A DNA stretch of 64,000 bases from Aquisalimonas sp. 2447 (GCF_012044895.1 NZ_CP050695.1:960501-1024500); one strand, 5' to 3'; numbered from the stretch's first letter, positions 51,558 through 61,668 are shown. The notes: generated by a model not told the origin, from the sequence alone. Numbers and translations: made by a program.

Positions 51558-52469
51558 GTGGCAGCACGACATCAGCGACGCAAGGTGAACGGCATTCTGC
51601 TGCTGGACAAGCCCGCCGGCGGCACGTCCAACAAGGTGCTGCAACGCGTGAAGTGGCTGTTCAGCGCCCGCAAGGCCGGGCATACCGGCAGCCTGGACCC
51701 CCTGGCCACCGGTCTCCTGCCGCTGTGTTTCGGTGAGGCCACCAAGATTTCCGGTTTCCTGCTGGATGCGGACAAGCACTACCGCGTGCGCTGCCGGCTC
51801 GGGCAGACCACCAACACCGCGGATGCCGAGGGCGAACTCCTGCGTGAGCGCCCGGTGCCGGCACTGGACGAAGCCACTGTCGGAGACGTGCTGCAGCGTT
51901 TTCTGGGTGAGCAGGAACAGGTACCGCCCATGTACTCGGCGGTGAAGCATCACGGCGAGCGCCTCTACCGCATCGCCCGTCGCGGTGAAGAGGTCGAGCG
52001 CAAGGCCCGTCGGATCCGGGTTCGGGCCCTGGCGCTGGTCGAGCTCGGACAGGCAGAGCTCACCCTGGACGTACACTGCTCCAAGGGCACCTATGTGCGC
52101 ACGCTGGCAGAGGAGATCGGCGAGGCTCTGGGGTGCGGTGCCCATGTGACGGTGCTGCGCCGTACTGGCCTCGGCCCCTTCACCGGCCAGCCAATGGTGA
52201 CCATGGAACAGGTCGAGGCCGCCGCAGAACAGGGCTTCGGTGCGCTGGACGAACTGCTGCTGCCATCTGAAACCGGGCTGGTAGACTGGCCCAGGGTCAC
52301 TCTGGACGCCGACAGTGCCCACTTTCTGCGTCTCGGCCAGGCGGTGTTCGTGCCCCGGGCGCCGGACGCGGAGTGGCTGCGGCTGTTCGGACCGGACGGT
52401 TTTCTGGGTATGGGCGTGATGCTGGATGACGGCCGGGTGGCGCCGCGGCGGCTCATGGCCGTAAATTAG
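51558..52469 (+). CDS. truB: TruB, tRNA pseudouridine-55 synthase
   Basis: A 303-aa pseudouridine synthase with a GTG start at 51558 ([20 protein letters not shown]). The catalytic aspartate is in [20 protein letters not shown] (about 38-57), and the [20 protein letters not shown] and [20 protein letters not shown] motifs follow. The C-terminal PUA-like domain is intact. It makes the T-loop pseudouridine in tRNAs. Confidence 0.95.
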   Translation: MAARHQRRKVNGILLLDKPAGGTSNKVLQRVKWLFSARKAGHTGSLDPLATGLLPLCFGEATKISGFLLDADKHYRVRCRLGQTTNTADAEGELLRERPVPALDEATVGDVLQRFLGEQEQVPPMYSAVKHHGERLYRIARRGEEVERKARRIRVRALALVELGQAELTLDVHCSKGTYVRTLAEEIGEALGCGAHVTVLRRTGLGPFTGQPMVTMEQVEAAAEQGFGALDELLLPSETGLVDWPRVTLDADSAHFLRLGQAVFVPRAPDAEWLRLFGPDGFLGMGVMLDDGRVAPRRLMAVN

Positions 52470-52498
52470 GAAAATTCCGGGAGTCAGGCGTGTTTAGC

Positions 52499-52527
52499 TT
52501 GTCGCCCCGCAGGTGCGCCGCTACAAT
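52499..52527 (+). promoter_or_regulatory. Sigma-70 promoter for rpsO
   Basis: TTGTCG (52499-52504), a 17-base spacer, and TACAAT (52522-52527). The -10 lies in the loop of an inverted repeat (GCCGCTA/TAGCGGC), so a secondary structure spans the likely start region. It gives rpsO-pnp expression independent of the nusA operon. Confidence 0.7.
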
Positions 52528-52570
52528 AGCGGCCCTTCAGGAAAGTGGACGGAATACCAGGAGTCATTTG

Positions 52571-52840
52571 ATGTCGCTGACGGCCGAAAAGAAATCGGAG
52601 ATCGTGAACGAGCACAAGCGCTCGGAAGGGGATACCGGTTCCCCGGAAGTCCAGATCGCGCTGCTTACTCACCGCATCGCCCACCTCACCCAGCACTTCG
52701 CGGATCACAAGCAGGATCACCACTCCCGCCGGGGTCTGCTGAAGCTGGTGAACCAGCGTCGCAAGCTGCTCGACTATCTGAATCGTAAGGATCGCGAGCG
52801 CTATCAGGCGATCGTGGCCAAGCTCGGTCTGCGCAAGTAA
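52571..52840 (+). CDS. rpsO: 30S ribosomal protein S15
   Basis: An 89-aa S15, starting [20 protein letters not shown] with the typical [20 protein letters not shown] and [20 protein letters not shown] (rRNA-binding helices). The ATG at 52571 is supported by AGGAGT and the exact family start. S15 organises the central 16S domain. It is followed by pnp after 41 bases that hold a GGCGCCGGCGCC palindrome. Confidence 0.97.
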   Translation: MSLTAEKKSEIVNEHKRSEGDTGSPEVQIALLTHRIAHLTQHFADHKQDHHSRRGLLKLVNQRRKLLDYLNRKDRERYQAIVAKLGLRK

Positions 52841-52881
52841 GGCGCCGGCGCCATTTTCCCGCAGGCAGAGGATCAGTCGCT

Positions 52882-54981
52882 GTGGAATCAGTAAAGAAGT
52901 CTTTCCAGTACGGCGAACACACGGTCTCCCTTGAAACCGGTGCCATTGCCCGGCAGGCCACTGGCGCGGTGCTGGTGAATATGGCCGATACCGTGGTCCT
53001 GGTGACCGTGGTGAGCAAGAACGAGTCCGGCGCGCAGCGGGACTTCCTGCCGCTCACGGTGAACTACCAGGAACGCACCTACGCCGCCGGCAAGATCCCG
53101 GGCGGTTTCTTCAAGCGCGAGGGGCGCCCCTCCGAGAAGGAAACGCTTACCTGCCGCCTGATCGATCGGCCGATCCGTCCACTCTTTCCCGAAGGGTTCT
53201 ACAACGAGGTGCAGGTGATCGCCACGGTGATCTCCATGAACCCGGACGTGGACCCGGACATTCCGGCCCTGATCGGCACCTCTGCGGCCCTGGCCATCTC
53301 CGGGATTCCCTTCGACGGCCCGATCGGCGCGGCACGCGTCGGCTACAAGGATGGCGAATACCTGCTTAACCCCGGCTTCTCCAGCCTGGAAGAGTCGGAC
53401 CTGGACCTCGTGGTCGCCGGCACCAAGGATGCCGTGCTGATGGTCGAGTCCGAAGCCAGTGAGCTGCCCGAGAAGGTCATGCTTGACGCCGTACTGTTCG
53501 GGCACGAGCAGATGCAGAAGGCCATCAGCTGCATCAACGAGCTGGCCGCCGAAGCCGGCAAACCGCGCTGGGACTGGCAGCCGGCACCCAAGGACGAAAC
53601 GCTGGCCGAGAAGGTCAGGACGCAGTTCGAGGCCCCGTTGCGCGAAGCCTACAGCGTCGCCGAGAAGACGGAGCGCAATGAAAAGGTCAACGCCCTGCGG
53701 GACCAGGCCGTCGACGCCTTTGCCTCGGAAGACGAGGAAGGTGGCCCGACGAAGCAGGACGTGGTCGGTGCCTTCAAGGGCATCGAGAAGAAGATCGTGC
53801 GCGGGCGCATCATCGAAGGACAGCCCCGCATCGATGGTCGAGACAACCAGACGGTGCGGTCCATCGACATCGAGGTGGGGACGCTGCCGCGCACCCACGG
53901 CTCGTCCATCTTCACCCGTGGCGAAACCCAGGCCGTGGTGGTCACCACCCTGGGCACCGGTCGGGACGCGCAGATCGTCGATGCCATCGAAGGCGAGCGC
54001 AAAGAGCCCTTCATGCTGCACTACAACTTCCCGCCTTACTGCGTTGGCGAGACCGGCTTCATGGGTGGGCCCAAGCGCCGCGAAATCGGTCACGGCAAGT
54101 TGGCCAAGCGGGGCGTGCAGGCGGTGATGCCGTCCGCCGAAGAGTGCCCCTACGTCATTCGCGTGGTGTCCGAGATCACCGAGTCCAACGGCTCCAGTTC
54201 CATGGCCACCGTGTGTGGTACCAGCCTGTCGCTGATGGATGCCGGTGTGCCGGTGAAAGCGCCGGTGGCAGGTATTGCCATGGGCCTGATCAAGGAAGGC
54301 GATGACTTCGCAGTGCTCTCGGACATCCTTGGTGACGAGGATCACCTGGGCGACATGGATTTCAAGGTGGCCGGCACCGACAATGGTGTCACTGCCTTGC
54401 AGATGGACATCAAGATCAACGGCATCACCCGCGAGATCATGGAGAAGGCCCTGGAGCAGGCGAACAGCGGCCGGATGCACATCCTGGGCGAGATGAAAAA
54501 GGTGATCGGCGAGCCGCGTTCGGACATGTCCGAATATGCGCCACGTCTGCTCACCATGCGTATCGATCCCGAGCGCATCCGGGACGTCATCGGCAAGGGC
54601 GGCTCCACCATCCGCCAGCTCACCGAGGAGACCGGTGCCAACATCGACATCTCCGACGAGGGCGTGGTGACCATTGCCTCGGTGGACAAGGCCGCCGGCG
54701 AGGAGGCCAAGCGGCGCGTCGAGGAACTGACTTCCGACATCGAAGTGGGGAAGGTCTACGAAGGTCGTGTGGTCAAACTCATGGATTTCGGCGCCTTCGT
54801 CAGCATCCTGCCGGGCAAGGACGGCCTGGTGCACATCTCCCAGATCTCCAACGAGCGCGTGACCCAGGTGTCCGACGAGCTCAGCGAGGGGGATGTGGTC
54901 AAGGTCAAGGTGCTGGAAGTCGATCGCCAGGGGCGTGTGCGCTTGAGCATGAAAGCGGTGGACGAAGCCGACGCCGGCTGA
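52882..54981 (+). CDS. pnp: Polynucleotide phosphorylase
   Basis: A 699-aa exoribonuclease with GTG start. Two RNase PH domains are seen: the first with [20 protein letters not shown] and the second with the active-site segments [40 protein letters not shown] and [23 protein letters not shown] domain ([20 protein letters not shown]) and S1 domain ([20 protein letters not shown]) close the protein. It degrades RNA from the 3' end with phosphate and is part of the degradosome. Confidence 0.97.
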   Translation: MESVKKSFQYGEHTVSLETGAIARQATGAVLVNMADTVVLVTVVSKNESGAQRDFLPLTVNYQERTYAAGKIPGGFFKREGRPSEKETLTCRLIDRPIRPLFPEGFYNEVQVIATVISMNPDVDPDIPALIGTSAALAISGIPFDGPIGAARVGYKDGEYLLNPGFSSLEESDLDLVVAGTKDAVLMVESEASELPEKVMLDAVLFGHEQMQKAISCINELAAEAGKPRWDWQPAPKDETLAEKVRTQFEAPLREAYSVAEKTERNEKVNALRDQAVDAFASEDEEGGPTKQDVVGAFKGIEKKIVRGRIIEGQPRIDGRDNQTVRSIDIEVGTLPRTHGSSIFTRGETQAVVVTTLGTGRDAQIVDAIEGERKEPFMLHYNFPPYCVGETGFMGGPKRREIGHGKLAKRGVQAVMPSAEECPYVIRVVSEITESNGSSSMATVCGTSLSLMDAGVPVKAPVAGIAMGLIKEGDDFAVLSDILGDEDHLGDMDFKVAGTDNGVTALQMDIKINGITREIMEKALEQANSGRMHILGEMKKVIGEPRSDMSEYAPRLLTMRIDPERIRDVIGKGGSTIRQLTEETGANIDISDEGVVTIASVDKAAGEEAKRRVEELTSDIEVGKVYEGRVVKLMDFGAFVSILPGKDGLVHISQISNERVTQVSDELSEGDVVKVKVLEVDRQGRVRLSMKAVDEADAG

Positions 54982-55009
54982 CGCTGAACACCGCCGTAGA
55001 TCCCCGAGA

Positions 55010-55032
55010 CCCCGCCGCCGGCGGGGTTTTTT
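55010..55032 (+). terminator. Intrinsic terminator after pnp
   Basis: CCCCGCC, loop GCC, GGCGGGG and TTTTTT. A strong seven-pair hairpin starting 29 bases after the pnp stop codon. Confidence 0.85.
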
Positions 55033-55188
55033 GTGGTCACGTCTCGCCGCAACGGCCGTGTTGCGCGGCCCCGGTGCCGGGCGTACCATCGGAAATGCTT
55101 TGGTGTCGGGCTTCCCTGATTTCCCAGAGTGGTAACGCGGTGCCCCGGTGCCGTGATTCGTGATTATGTGATGCAGAGGTTGCAAGTA

Positions 55189-55401
55189 ATGGAAGAACGA
55201 GAAACGGGTACGGTGAAGTGGTTTGACGCGGCCAAGGGCTACGGTTTCATTGCCCGTGAGGCCGGGGATGACGTGTTCGTGCACTTCCGTGCCATCCGCG
55301 GCACCGGCTACCGGACACTGGAAGACGGTCAGCAGGTGGAATTCGGTGTCGTGAAGGGTCAGAAAGGCCTGCAGGCCGATGACGTGGTTCCCGTCGGCTG
55401 A
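55189..55401 (+). CDS. Cold-shock domain protein
   Basis: A 70-aa single cold-shock domain, [20 protein letters not shown], with RNP1 KGYGFI and RNP2 VFVHFRAI intact and a normal C-terminus ([11 protein letters not shown]). It binds single-stranded RNA or DNA as a chaperone. The ATG at 55189 has AGAGG at a good distance; earlier in-frame starts would add non-family residues. Whether it is cold-induced is not evident, and no long CspA-like leader was recognised. Confidence 0.93.
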   Translation: MEERETGTVKWFDAAKGYGFIAREAGDDVFVHFRAIRGTGYRTLEDGQQVEFGVVKGQKGLQADDVVPVG

Positions 55402-55425
55402 GCCCGACGCCCCCTGGCCGGGATT

Positions 55426-56493
55426 CTAACCGGCCGATTCGAGAAGGCCTCCGTCCGGGGGTCTTCTTGTGTCCGGGGTACCGCTTGTGTTCCCGGAGCC
55501 GAGCATCGACTCCAGCCGCCCGGCGATTGCAGTGTCCAGCCAGTAGTGGGGCCGTGCCGGTCCCGATCCGGCGACGAAACCGACGTGCCCGCCCCGCTCA
55601 CTCACCTCCATGCGGACTTCCGGCGACAGCTCCCGCACTGATGGCAACGACGATGCGGGGATGAACGGGTCATCCAGCGCGTGGATGATGCGCGTTGGGA
55701 CCTGGATCGCACCCAGGATCCGGGTTGGTGAACAGCGGCTGTAATAGTCCGCCGCATCACGGAATCCGTGCAGTGGCCCGGTAATACGATCATCAAACTC
55801 CCGCAGGCTGCGCGCCCGCCGCAGCGCTGTCGGGTCGACCGGCAGTGCCTGCTGGGCGAGCTTCCGTTGGACCAACTGACGCAGACCACGGACCAGGTGG
55901 CGGTCGTAGACGCGACGGAATCCGGAGCCGAGGTAATCAGCGCATTCGGCCAGGGCCAACGGTGTGGAGATGGTGATCGCAGCGTCCAATCCGGCGCGGC
56001 CCCCGGCAGCACCCAGCCAGTTCAGCGTCATGATGCCACCCATGGAAAAACCCACCATGGCCGTCCGGCGCCCGGGCAGGCGTTGGCGCACATGGCTCAC
56101 CGTGGCCTCCACGTCCTCCACGGCGCCGGCATGGAAAAACCGCGGCCCCGCATTGAGATGCTCGCCAGCCCCGCGGAACTGCATCACGACAGCCTGAAAA
56201 CCCCGCGTCTGCAGCTCCCGTAAGAGCCCCCGCACATACGGTGATTCGGCGGAACCGCCGAGGCCGTGCAGCACGATGACCGCCGGGCCTTGCGCGGGTG
56301 CTCCCCAGAACAGTTGCAGGTGGTCGCCATCCTGCAGCGGCAGTGCTTCCCGTTCCAGGGAAACATCGGGGCCACGGCGAAGCCCACCGGCCCACATGGT
56401 CTGGGCGTGTCCGCTGCGGAGCCACCAGGGTGAGCGGAAGCCATTATCGGCGATGGCGCCGTGGCGCCCGGATTCCCTGGTTTCATGTGACAT
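55426..56493 (-). CDS. YheT-like alpha/beta hydrolase
   Basis: A 355-aa hydrolase of the YheT/EMB8 group. The typical opening FRSPWWLRSGHAQTMWAGGL, oxyanion motif VIVLHGLGGSAESPYVRGLL, nucleophile GFSMGGIMTLNWLG, acid HALDDPFIP and histidine SERGGHVGFVAGSG are all present. The ATG at 56493 overlaps the histidine-kinase stop by 11 bases, so it is likely co-translated with the sensor operon. Substrate unknown, probably esters. Confidence 0.88.
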   Translation of the reverse strand: MSHETRESGRHGAIADNGFRSPWWLRSGHAQTMWAGGLRRGPDVSLEREALPLQDGDHLQLFWGAPAQGPAVIVLHGLGGSAESPYVRGLLRELQTRGFQAVVMQFRGAGEHLNAGPRFFHAGAVEDVEATVSHVRQRLPGRRTAMVGFSMGGIMTLNWLGAAGGRAGLDAAITISTPLALAECADYLGSGFRRVYDRHLVRGLRQLVQRKLAQQALPVDPTALRRARSLREFDDRITGPLHGFRDAADYYSRCSPTRILGAIQVPTRIIHALDDPFIPASSLPSVRELSPEVRMEVSERGGHVGFVAGSGPARPHYWLDTAIAGRLESMLGSGNTSGTPDTRRPPDGGLLESAG

Positions 56494-59224
56494 CGCAGTG
56501 TTCCCCGCCGGCCTGTGGCAGCCGGACCACGAAGGTGGCACCGGCATGCTCGCTGTTCTCGGCGTGGATGGTACCCCAATGGAGGTCCGCGATGCGCTTG
56601 CAGATGGCGAGTCCCAGGCCGCTGCCCTTGGGTTTGCCGGCCTGCTGGTCATTGATCTGGTGAAACTTGTCGAAGACACGTTCGCGTTCGTGCTCGGGGA
56701 TGCCCGGCCCGGAGTCGGTGACGCGTAGTTCCAGGAATGAGCCCGACGGCTTCAACGCGACCATCACCGGGCCCTGGCCGGGTTCCGAGAACTTCACTGC
56801 ATTGGACAACAGGTTGATCACCAGCTGGATCAGGCGGTCGCCATCGCCCTTCACGACGCAGGGTTCATCGGGCAGATCCTCCTCCAGCGGCAGCTCCCGC
56901 TCCTGGAAAAGCTGTGACGTCGCGGCAATGCCTTCCTGGAGCACTCCGCGCAGGTCCAGGCTGCGCAGCTGCCACTCGCTCCAGCCGCTCTCGATCTTGG
57001 AGAGATCCAGCACCTGGTTGATCAGCCGAGTCAGCCGCTCGCTCTCGCGGACCACGACTTCCAGGAATTCGCGACGTTGCTCGTCCTCCATGTCCGGGTT
57101 GTTCAGCAGGATCTCGCCGAAGGCGCGGATGGAGGTCAGCGGGGTGCGCAGCTCGTGGCTGACCATGGAAACGAATTCGTCCTTGAGCTGATCCAGCTCC
57201 TTGAGCCGTTCGTTGGCGGCGCGCAGCTCTTGGGTGGCCTGCTCCAGCTGGCGGGATTTCTGCTCCAGCCGCTGGCTGTACTCGATGGCCTGGGATGTGG
57301 CGTCGAGGATCTCCATGACCCCTTCGAAGGTCAGTGCCTCGCCCTTGACGATGGAGGACACCATCACCCGCGCCGAGGCGGAGCCGATGGTGCCCGACAG
57401 CAGGCGCTCGGCGTGGTTGACCAGCTCCGGCGGTGCCTGGCGCGTGGCTGCCTCCGAGGGATCGCCGTGGCGTGGCAGATAGGGGGCCAGTGCTTCCGCC
57501 GCCCGCTCCTCGCCGATGAACCGCGCCAGTAGCGCCTCCACGTCGCCGATGGAGGCATTACCCTGCCAGAAGCGGGTGTCCTGTTCCGAGCGCAGGAATA
57601 CGTCCACGAACAGTGTTGCCTGAATGCGCTCGATATCGCTCTGACGCGTCATCAATGAGACCAGGACCAGCCCGCCGATGTTGCCGAGCATGCTCCAGAA
57701 CAGGGCATGGGTGATCGGCCCCAGATCCTCCAGGCCGAAAAGCGCGTAGGGGTGCAGCCATGCGATACCGAAGGGCCCGTTCTCCAGGGGGCCGCTGGGC
57801 AGCCAGCCCGGGTCGGCGAGGGACGGCGCGAACAGGGTGTAGAACCAGATCAGAAAGCCAAGCACCAGGCCGGTGATGGCGCCCTGGCGGCTCGCCCCCT
57901 TCCAGTACATCCCGAGCAGGATCGCCGGTGCGAACTGCGCCACCGCGACAAAGGAGATCAGGCCGATGCTCACGAGAGCGTAGGTTTCGGCGATGAGCCG
58001 GAAGTAGGCGTAGCCCAGCAGCACGATGCCCACGATGATCACCCGCCGGACGTAGATGATCAGCCGCCGCAGGCCGATGCGTTCGATCACCGGCAGGTGG
58101 CGCATGCGCAGCAATGCCGGCATGACCAGGTCATTGCTGACCATGATGGCTAGCGCGATGGTGGCCACGATGACCATGCCGGTGGCCGCGGAAAAGCCGC
58201 CCAGGTAGACGAACATGGCCAGCAGTTCGTTACCCTCGGCCAGGGGCAGGGCGAGGACGAAGTTGTCCGGGTCTACGGAGCCGTCGCCGAAGTACAGCAG
58301 TCCGGCCAGCGCAATGGGCAGGACGAACACGTTGATCAGCAGCAGGTACAGCGGGAACAGCCAGGCCGCCGTACGCAGATGGTCCTCGTTGACGTTCTCC
58401 ACCACCGTGACCTGGAACTGCCGCGGCAGGAACATGATGGCCGCCATGGACAGCAGGGTGAGTGCCAGCCAGCTGCCATATCCCCCGGCGGAGTGGCGGA
58501 AGTCCAGCAGTTCCCGCAGGGCTTCCTGTTCGCGGACCTGATTGACGATCTCCGCCGGGCCCTGGAAAAGCATGAAGGTGACGAAGAAACCCACCGCCAG
58601 GAACGCCAGAAGCTTGACAATGGACTCGAACGCCACTGCCACCACCATGCCCTCCAGGCGCTCGGTGGCATCGATGTTGCGGGTGCCGAACAGAATCGTG
58701 AACACCGCCAGCAGCGAGGCCACCCAGAACGCCTTGTCGCCGATGAGCCCGCCGCCCGTGGCCATGTCGGTGCCGTCGGGGAACGTCAGCAGCACATCAA
58801 AACTCGCCGACACCGCCTTGAGCTGCAGGGCGATGTAGGGAGTGATGCCGACAACGGCGATGAAGGTGGCGAGGCCGCCCAGCAGCATGCTCTTGCCGTA
58901 GCGCGACGCGATCATGTCGGCGATGGACGTGATGCGGTGCTGCTTGGCGATGCGGATCATCTTGCGCAGCACCAGCCACCAGAGGATGGCCATGAGCGTG
59001 GGGCCGAGGTAGATGGTGAGGAAGCTCATGCCGTCCTCGGCGGCGCGGCCGACGCTGCCGTAGAACGTCCAGGCCGTGCAGTATACGGCGATGGACAGCG
59101 TGTAGACGTAGGGGTTGTTGACCAGCGACCGGCCGCTGTCGGCGCGCTTGTCCGCGGCGTAGGCGATGGCGAACAGCAGGCCCAGGTAGAGGAACGGCGT
59201 GATGATGATCAGCCACTCCGGCAT
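56483..59224 (-). CDS. Hybrid sodium-solute-symporter/sensor histidine kinase (CbrA/CrbS-like)
   Basis: A 913-aa sensor. Residues about 1-510 form an SSS/SLC5 transporter-like domain with 12-13 helices (MIASRYGKSMLLGGLATFIA; FLPRQFQVTVVENVNEDHLR). A STAC-like linker (about 540-640, SARVMVSSIVKGEALTFEGV), a coiled coil and the kinase core follow, with H-box SMVSHELRTPLTSIRAFGEI (His about 688), N-box LIQLVINLLSNAVKFS and G-boxes DSGPGIP, GSGLGLAI. No PAS or receiver is seen. Such kinases (CbrA, CrbS) sense or move small carbon/nitrogen compounds. ATG 59224 is chosen for its AGGGG nine bases upstream; 59233 (ATGA overlap) is also possible. Confidence 0.9.
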   Translation of the reverse strand: MPEWLIIITPFLYLGLLFAIAYAADKRADSGRSLVNNPYVYTLSIAVYCTAWTFYGSVGRAAEDGMSFLTIYLGPTLMAILWWLVLRKMIRIAKQHRITSIADMIASRYGKSMLLGGLATFIAVVGITPYIALQLKAVSASFDVLLTFPDGTDMATGGGLIGDKAFWVASLLAVFTILFGTRNIDATERLEGMVVAVAFESIVKLLAFLAVGFFVTFMLFQGPAEIVNQVREQEALRELLDFRHSAGGYGSWLALTLLSMAAIMFLPRQFQVTVVENVNEDHLRTAAWLFPLYLLLINVFVLPIALAGLLYFGDGSVDPDNFVLALPLAEGNELLAMFVYLGGFSAATGMVIVATIALAIMVSNDLVMPALLRMRHLPVIERIGLRRLIIYVRRVIIVGIVLLGYAYFRLIAETYALVSIGLISFVAVAQFAPAILLGMYWKGASRQGAITGLVLGFLIWFYTLFAPSLADPGWLPSGPLENGPFGIAWLHPYALFGLEDLGPITHALFWSMLGNIGGLVLVSLMTRQSDIERIQATLFVDVFLRSEQDTRFWQGNASIGDVEALLARFIGEERAAEALAPYLPRHGDPSEAATRQAPPELVNHAERLLSGTIGSASARVMVSSIVKGEALTFEGVMEILDATSQAIEYSQRLEQKSRQLEQATQELRAANERLKELDQLKDEFVSMVSHELRTPLTSIRAFGEILLNNPDMEDEQRREFLEVVVRESERLTRLINQVLDLSKIESGWSEWQLRSLDLRGVLQEGIAATSQLFQERELPLEEDLPDEPCVVKGDGDRLIQLVINLLSNAVKFSEPGQGPVMVALKPSGSFLELRVTDSGPGIPEHERERVFDKFHQINDQQAGKPKGSGLGLAICKRIADLHWGTIHAENSEHAGATFVVRLPQAGGEHCDVT

Positions 59225-59229
59225 GACGG

Positions 59230-59460
59230 TCATCCCCTGGACCTGCGCCCGAGAATCCAGCCGGTGAGGCCGATCACCACCCCCCAGGTTACGAACAGGT
59301 AGAGATAGAGCAGGGGGATGCCGAACACCAGCGTATCACCGGCAAACAGCGACAGCAGTGGGTAGTTGAACAGCAGGAATGCGACAATGAACAGGGCGAT
59401 AAGCCGCTCGCTGCGGCGTGGGCCGGCAGCGATGGTGTTACGCTTGTCAGTCCCGGACAT
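59230..59460 (-). CDS. Small membrane protein of the SSS-kinase operon (CbrX-like)
   Basis: A 76-aa protein with two helices (LIALFIVAFLLFNYPLLSLF and PLLYLYLFVTWGVVIGLTGW) and a basic C-terminus GRRSRG. The LFNYPLLSLF and LLYLYLFVTW pattern resembles the small proteins encoded before SSS transporters and CbrA-type kinases, and it overlaps the kinase gene (ATGA or near). Likely a subunit of the SLC5 domain; function unproven. Confidence 0.8.
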   Translation of the reverse strand: MSGTDKRNTIAAGPRRSERLIALFIVAFLLFNYPLLSLFAGDTLVFGIPLLYLYLFVTWGVVIGLTGWILGRRSRG

Positions 59461-59463
59461 CGT

Positions 59464-59835
59464 TCACGGCTGTCCCAGTAACTCGCTGACCTTGTCCACC
59501 ACGTCCTGGGTAGAGAAGGGCTTGGTGATGTAGTCGTCCGCGCCCAGAGAAAGCCCTTTCTCTCGTTCCACGTCCCGGCCCTTGGCCGTCAACATGACGA
59601 TACGCACATCGTTGAAATCCTCACGCTCCCGCAGCACCTGGCAGACCTGATAACCGTCCTTGCGTGGCATCATGACGTCCAGCAGCATCAGGTCAGGCTT
59701 CTGCTGTTCCACGGCGGCGATGGCCTGATCACCGTCCGTGGCGGTCTCCACGTCGTACCCGTTCTTCTTCATCAGGAACTCCAGGGACAGCACGATGTTG
59801 GGCTCGTCGTCGACGATCAGGATGCGTTTCGGCAT
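59464..59835 (-). CDS. Single-domain response regulator (CheY-like)
   Basis: A 123-aa receiver domain without output: acidic pocket VDDEPN, phospho-aspartate in LMLLDVMMPRKDGYQV (about 53), Thr in VMLTAKGRD and Lys in ITKPFSTQD. First gene of a minus-strand operon with the small membrane protein and SSS-kinase, hence the likely phosphorylation target. How it passes the signal on is unclear because no DNA-binding or enzymatic partner is nearby. Confidence 0.93.
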   Translation of the reverse strand: MPKRILIVDDEPNIVLSLEFLMKKNGYDVETATDGDQAIAAVEQQKPDLMLLDVMMPRKDGYQVCQVLREREDFNDVRIVMLTAKGRDVEREKGLSLGADDYITKPFSTQDVVDKVSELLGQP

Positions 59836-60012
59836 CGTTTCTCCTCGCCTGTTGTTCTGTTTGCCCCGCCGGTGGGTCCGGGCAGCATCTCAAACCATTA
59901 TGGCGTCTAAAGAACCGTGCGTCGCCTCCGTGCCGGTGCGTTCTCGACCGAGTGTTACAGAGAGGAACACGGTCGTTACCGGGGGTGACAGTCCGGGCCG
60001 GGCGGGGACGGG

Positions 60013-60810
60013 TCAGCGCCCTCGGAAAACGGGTTTCTCCCGGCGCAGGAATGCGCTCACCGCATCGCGGAAGTCGCGGGTGGCGGCGCAGTCCTTGAAG
60101 GCCTGTTCCTCGGCGTCGAGCTGTTGCGACAGGTCATTGTCCAGGCTGGCGCGGAGCAGGTGCTTGATGCGGGCCTGTGCCACAGGTGGTCCCGCTGCCA
60201 GGCGCCGTGCCAGTTGCCGGGTTTCACTGGCGAGATCGCCGGCGGGTACCACCCGATTGACCAGCCCCAGCGCTTTCGCTTCGTGGGCGTCGATGGTCTC
60301 TGACAGCAGGGCGATCTCCAGCGCGCGGCGGACGCCCACAAGCCGCGGCAGGCTCCAGGAGCCGGAGCAGTCCGGCACGGCGCCGATGTTGACGTAGGCC
60401 AGGTTGAAGCGCGTGCTGTCCGCCGCCAGGGCGAGATCCGTGGCCATGGCAAGGCTCATGCCCGCACCGGCCACGGCGCCGTGGAGTTGGGCGATGGTGG
60501 GCTGCGGTGCGGCCATGAGCTGTTTCATGGCCGCGTGGGCCGGACCGATGATGGCGTCCACGGTGGCGACGGCATCCTCGCCGGCCCGCTCCATGGCCGT
60601 GAGGTCGCCGCCGGCGAGAAAGGCGTCGCCGGCACCGGCGAGAACGATCACGCGGGTGGCGGGGTCTTCCACCACTTCGGTGACGGCATCGTGGAAGGCC
60701 TCCGCCATGGCGCGGTCCATGGCATTGAGTTGCTCCGGCCGGTTGAACCGCAGTGTGGCGATGCCGTCCGCGCGTTCGATTTCCACGGTCGTGCTGCCGG
60801 TCCCGCTCAT
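60013..60810 (-). CDS. Enoyl-CoA hydratase/isomerase (PaaG-like crotonase)
   Basis: A 265-aa crotonase. The CoA-binding LRFNRPEQLNAMDRAM, oxyanion hole GAGDAFLAGGDL, the second one in AQLHGAVAGAGMSLAMATDL, and the catalytic segment AYVNIGAVPDCSGSWSLPRL are visible. In the last block an Asp after Pro (VPDCSGSW) is as in PaaG-type isomerases, rather than the two glutamates of hydratases. It acts in fatty-acid or aromatic acyl-CoA breakdown. It is divergent from a TetR gene and close to a branched-chain-type ABC importer. Confidence 0.88.
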   Translation of the reverse strand: MSGTGSTTVEIERADGIATLRFNRPEQLNAMDRAMAEAFHDAVTEVVEDPATRVIVLAGAGDAFLAGGDLTAMERAGEDAVATVDAIIGPAHAAMKQLMAAPQPTIAQLHGAVAGAGMSLAMATDLALAADSTRFNLAYVNIGAVPDCSGSWSLPRLVGVRRALEIALLSETIDAHEAKALGLVNRVVPAGDLASETRQLARRLAAGPPVAQARIKHLLRASLDNDLSQQLDAEEQAFKDCAATRDFRDAVSAFLRREKPVFRGR

Positions 60811-60823
60811 GCTGCCTCCGGGG

Positions 60824-60852
60824 TTGACGCCAATGTTACCGACGAGTATAGA
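60824..60852 (+). promoter_or_regulatory. Sigma-70 promoter of the TetR gene
   Basis: TTGACG (60824-60829), 17 bases, TATAGA (60847-60852). It faces the TetR gene at 60935; operator sequences may lie in the 60-90 bases after it, but none is clear. Confidence 0.7.
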
Positions 60853-60934
60853 ATCGACGCATCAGAAAATGCCAATCGACTGGCGCCGACGCTGTAACGC
60901 TGTCACGGCGTGCGTCCGCTGAACGCGGAGAAGA

Positions 60935-61585
60935 GTGGTGGGCTCCGGAGAACAGCCGCAACAGACAGCCGTATCCTCGCCCTGGCAGCCCGCGGCGGCG
61001 CGAGACGGCGAGCGCCTGCGCAAGCGCGAGGCCGTACTCTTGACGGCGGTGCGCTCGTTCAACGAGCACGGCTTCCATGCCACGTCGCTGGATCACGTGG
61101 CAGAGACGCTGAATATCACCAAGCCCACGATCTATCACTATTTCGCCAGCAAGGACGAGATCCTGTTCGAATGTACCAGGCGGGGCCTGGAGCGGATCCG
61201 GGAGATCGCCGCCAGTGGACGCCGCCCCGGGGAAACCGGGCGGGCGCGCCTGGAGGCGATGATGCGTGACTACGCGGTGATCATGACCGAGGATTTCGGC
61301 AAGTGCGTTACCCGGGTGGCGGATCACGAGCTGACGCCGGAGAGCCGCCGCAAGCAGCGGGCCATCAAGCGCGAGATCGACGCCACCGTGCGTGCCACGG
61401 TCGAGGAAGGCATTGCCGATGGCTCCATCGTGGCGCGGGACGTGCGACTGCTGACCTTCACCGTCACCGGTGCGCTGAACTGGATTGCCAAGTGGTACGA
61501 GCCGGGAGGGCGCTACACGCCGGACGAAGTGGCCGCCGAGTGCGTGGCCATGCTCGTCGACGGGCTCGCGCCGCGTGGCGGGTGA
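60935..61585 (+). CDS. TetR/AcrR family regulator
   Basis: A 216-aa regulator starting at GTG 60935 (the next codon is also GTG). The helix-turn-helix reads AVRSFNEHGFHATSLDHVAE with LNITKPTIYHYFASKDEILF (about 38-80). The C-terminal helical domain carries YAVIMTEDFGKCVTRVADHE. The subgroup often governs acyl-CoA, fatty-acid or branched-chain transport genes, which fits the divergent enoyl-CoA hydratase and the downstream liv-type genes. An extended polar N-terminus (about 25 residues) may not all be translated. Confidence 0.88.
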   Translation: MVGSGEQPQQTAVSSPWQPAAARDGERLRKREAVLLTAVRSFNEHGFHATSLDHVAETLNITKPTIYHYFASKDEILFECTRRGLERIREIAASGRRPGETGRARLEAMMRDYAVIMTEDFGKCVTRVADHELTPESRRKQRAIKREIDATVRATVEEGIADGSIVARDVRLLTFTVTGALNWIAKWYEPGGRYTPDEVAAECVAMLVDGLAPRGG

Positions 61586-61668
61586 ACCGCATCGCGACCG
61601 TGGCCCGACAATGATCAGACACAATCAGGCCACCGCGACTGACGGTGACCGACTGGAGGAGAAATCTC

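Noticed and set aside
52888-55284. 798-codon minus-strand frame opposite pnp
   Set aside because: Antisense shadow of a highly conserved gene.
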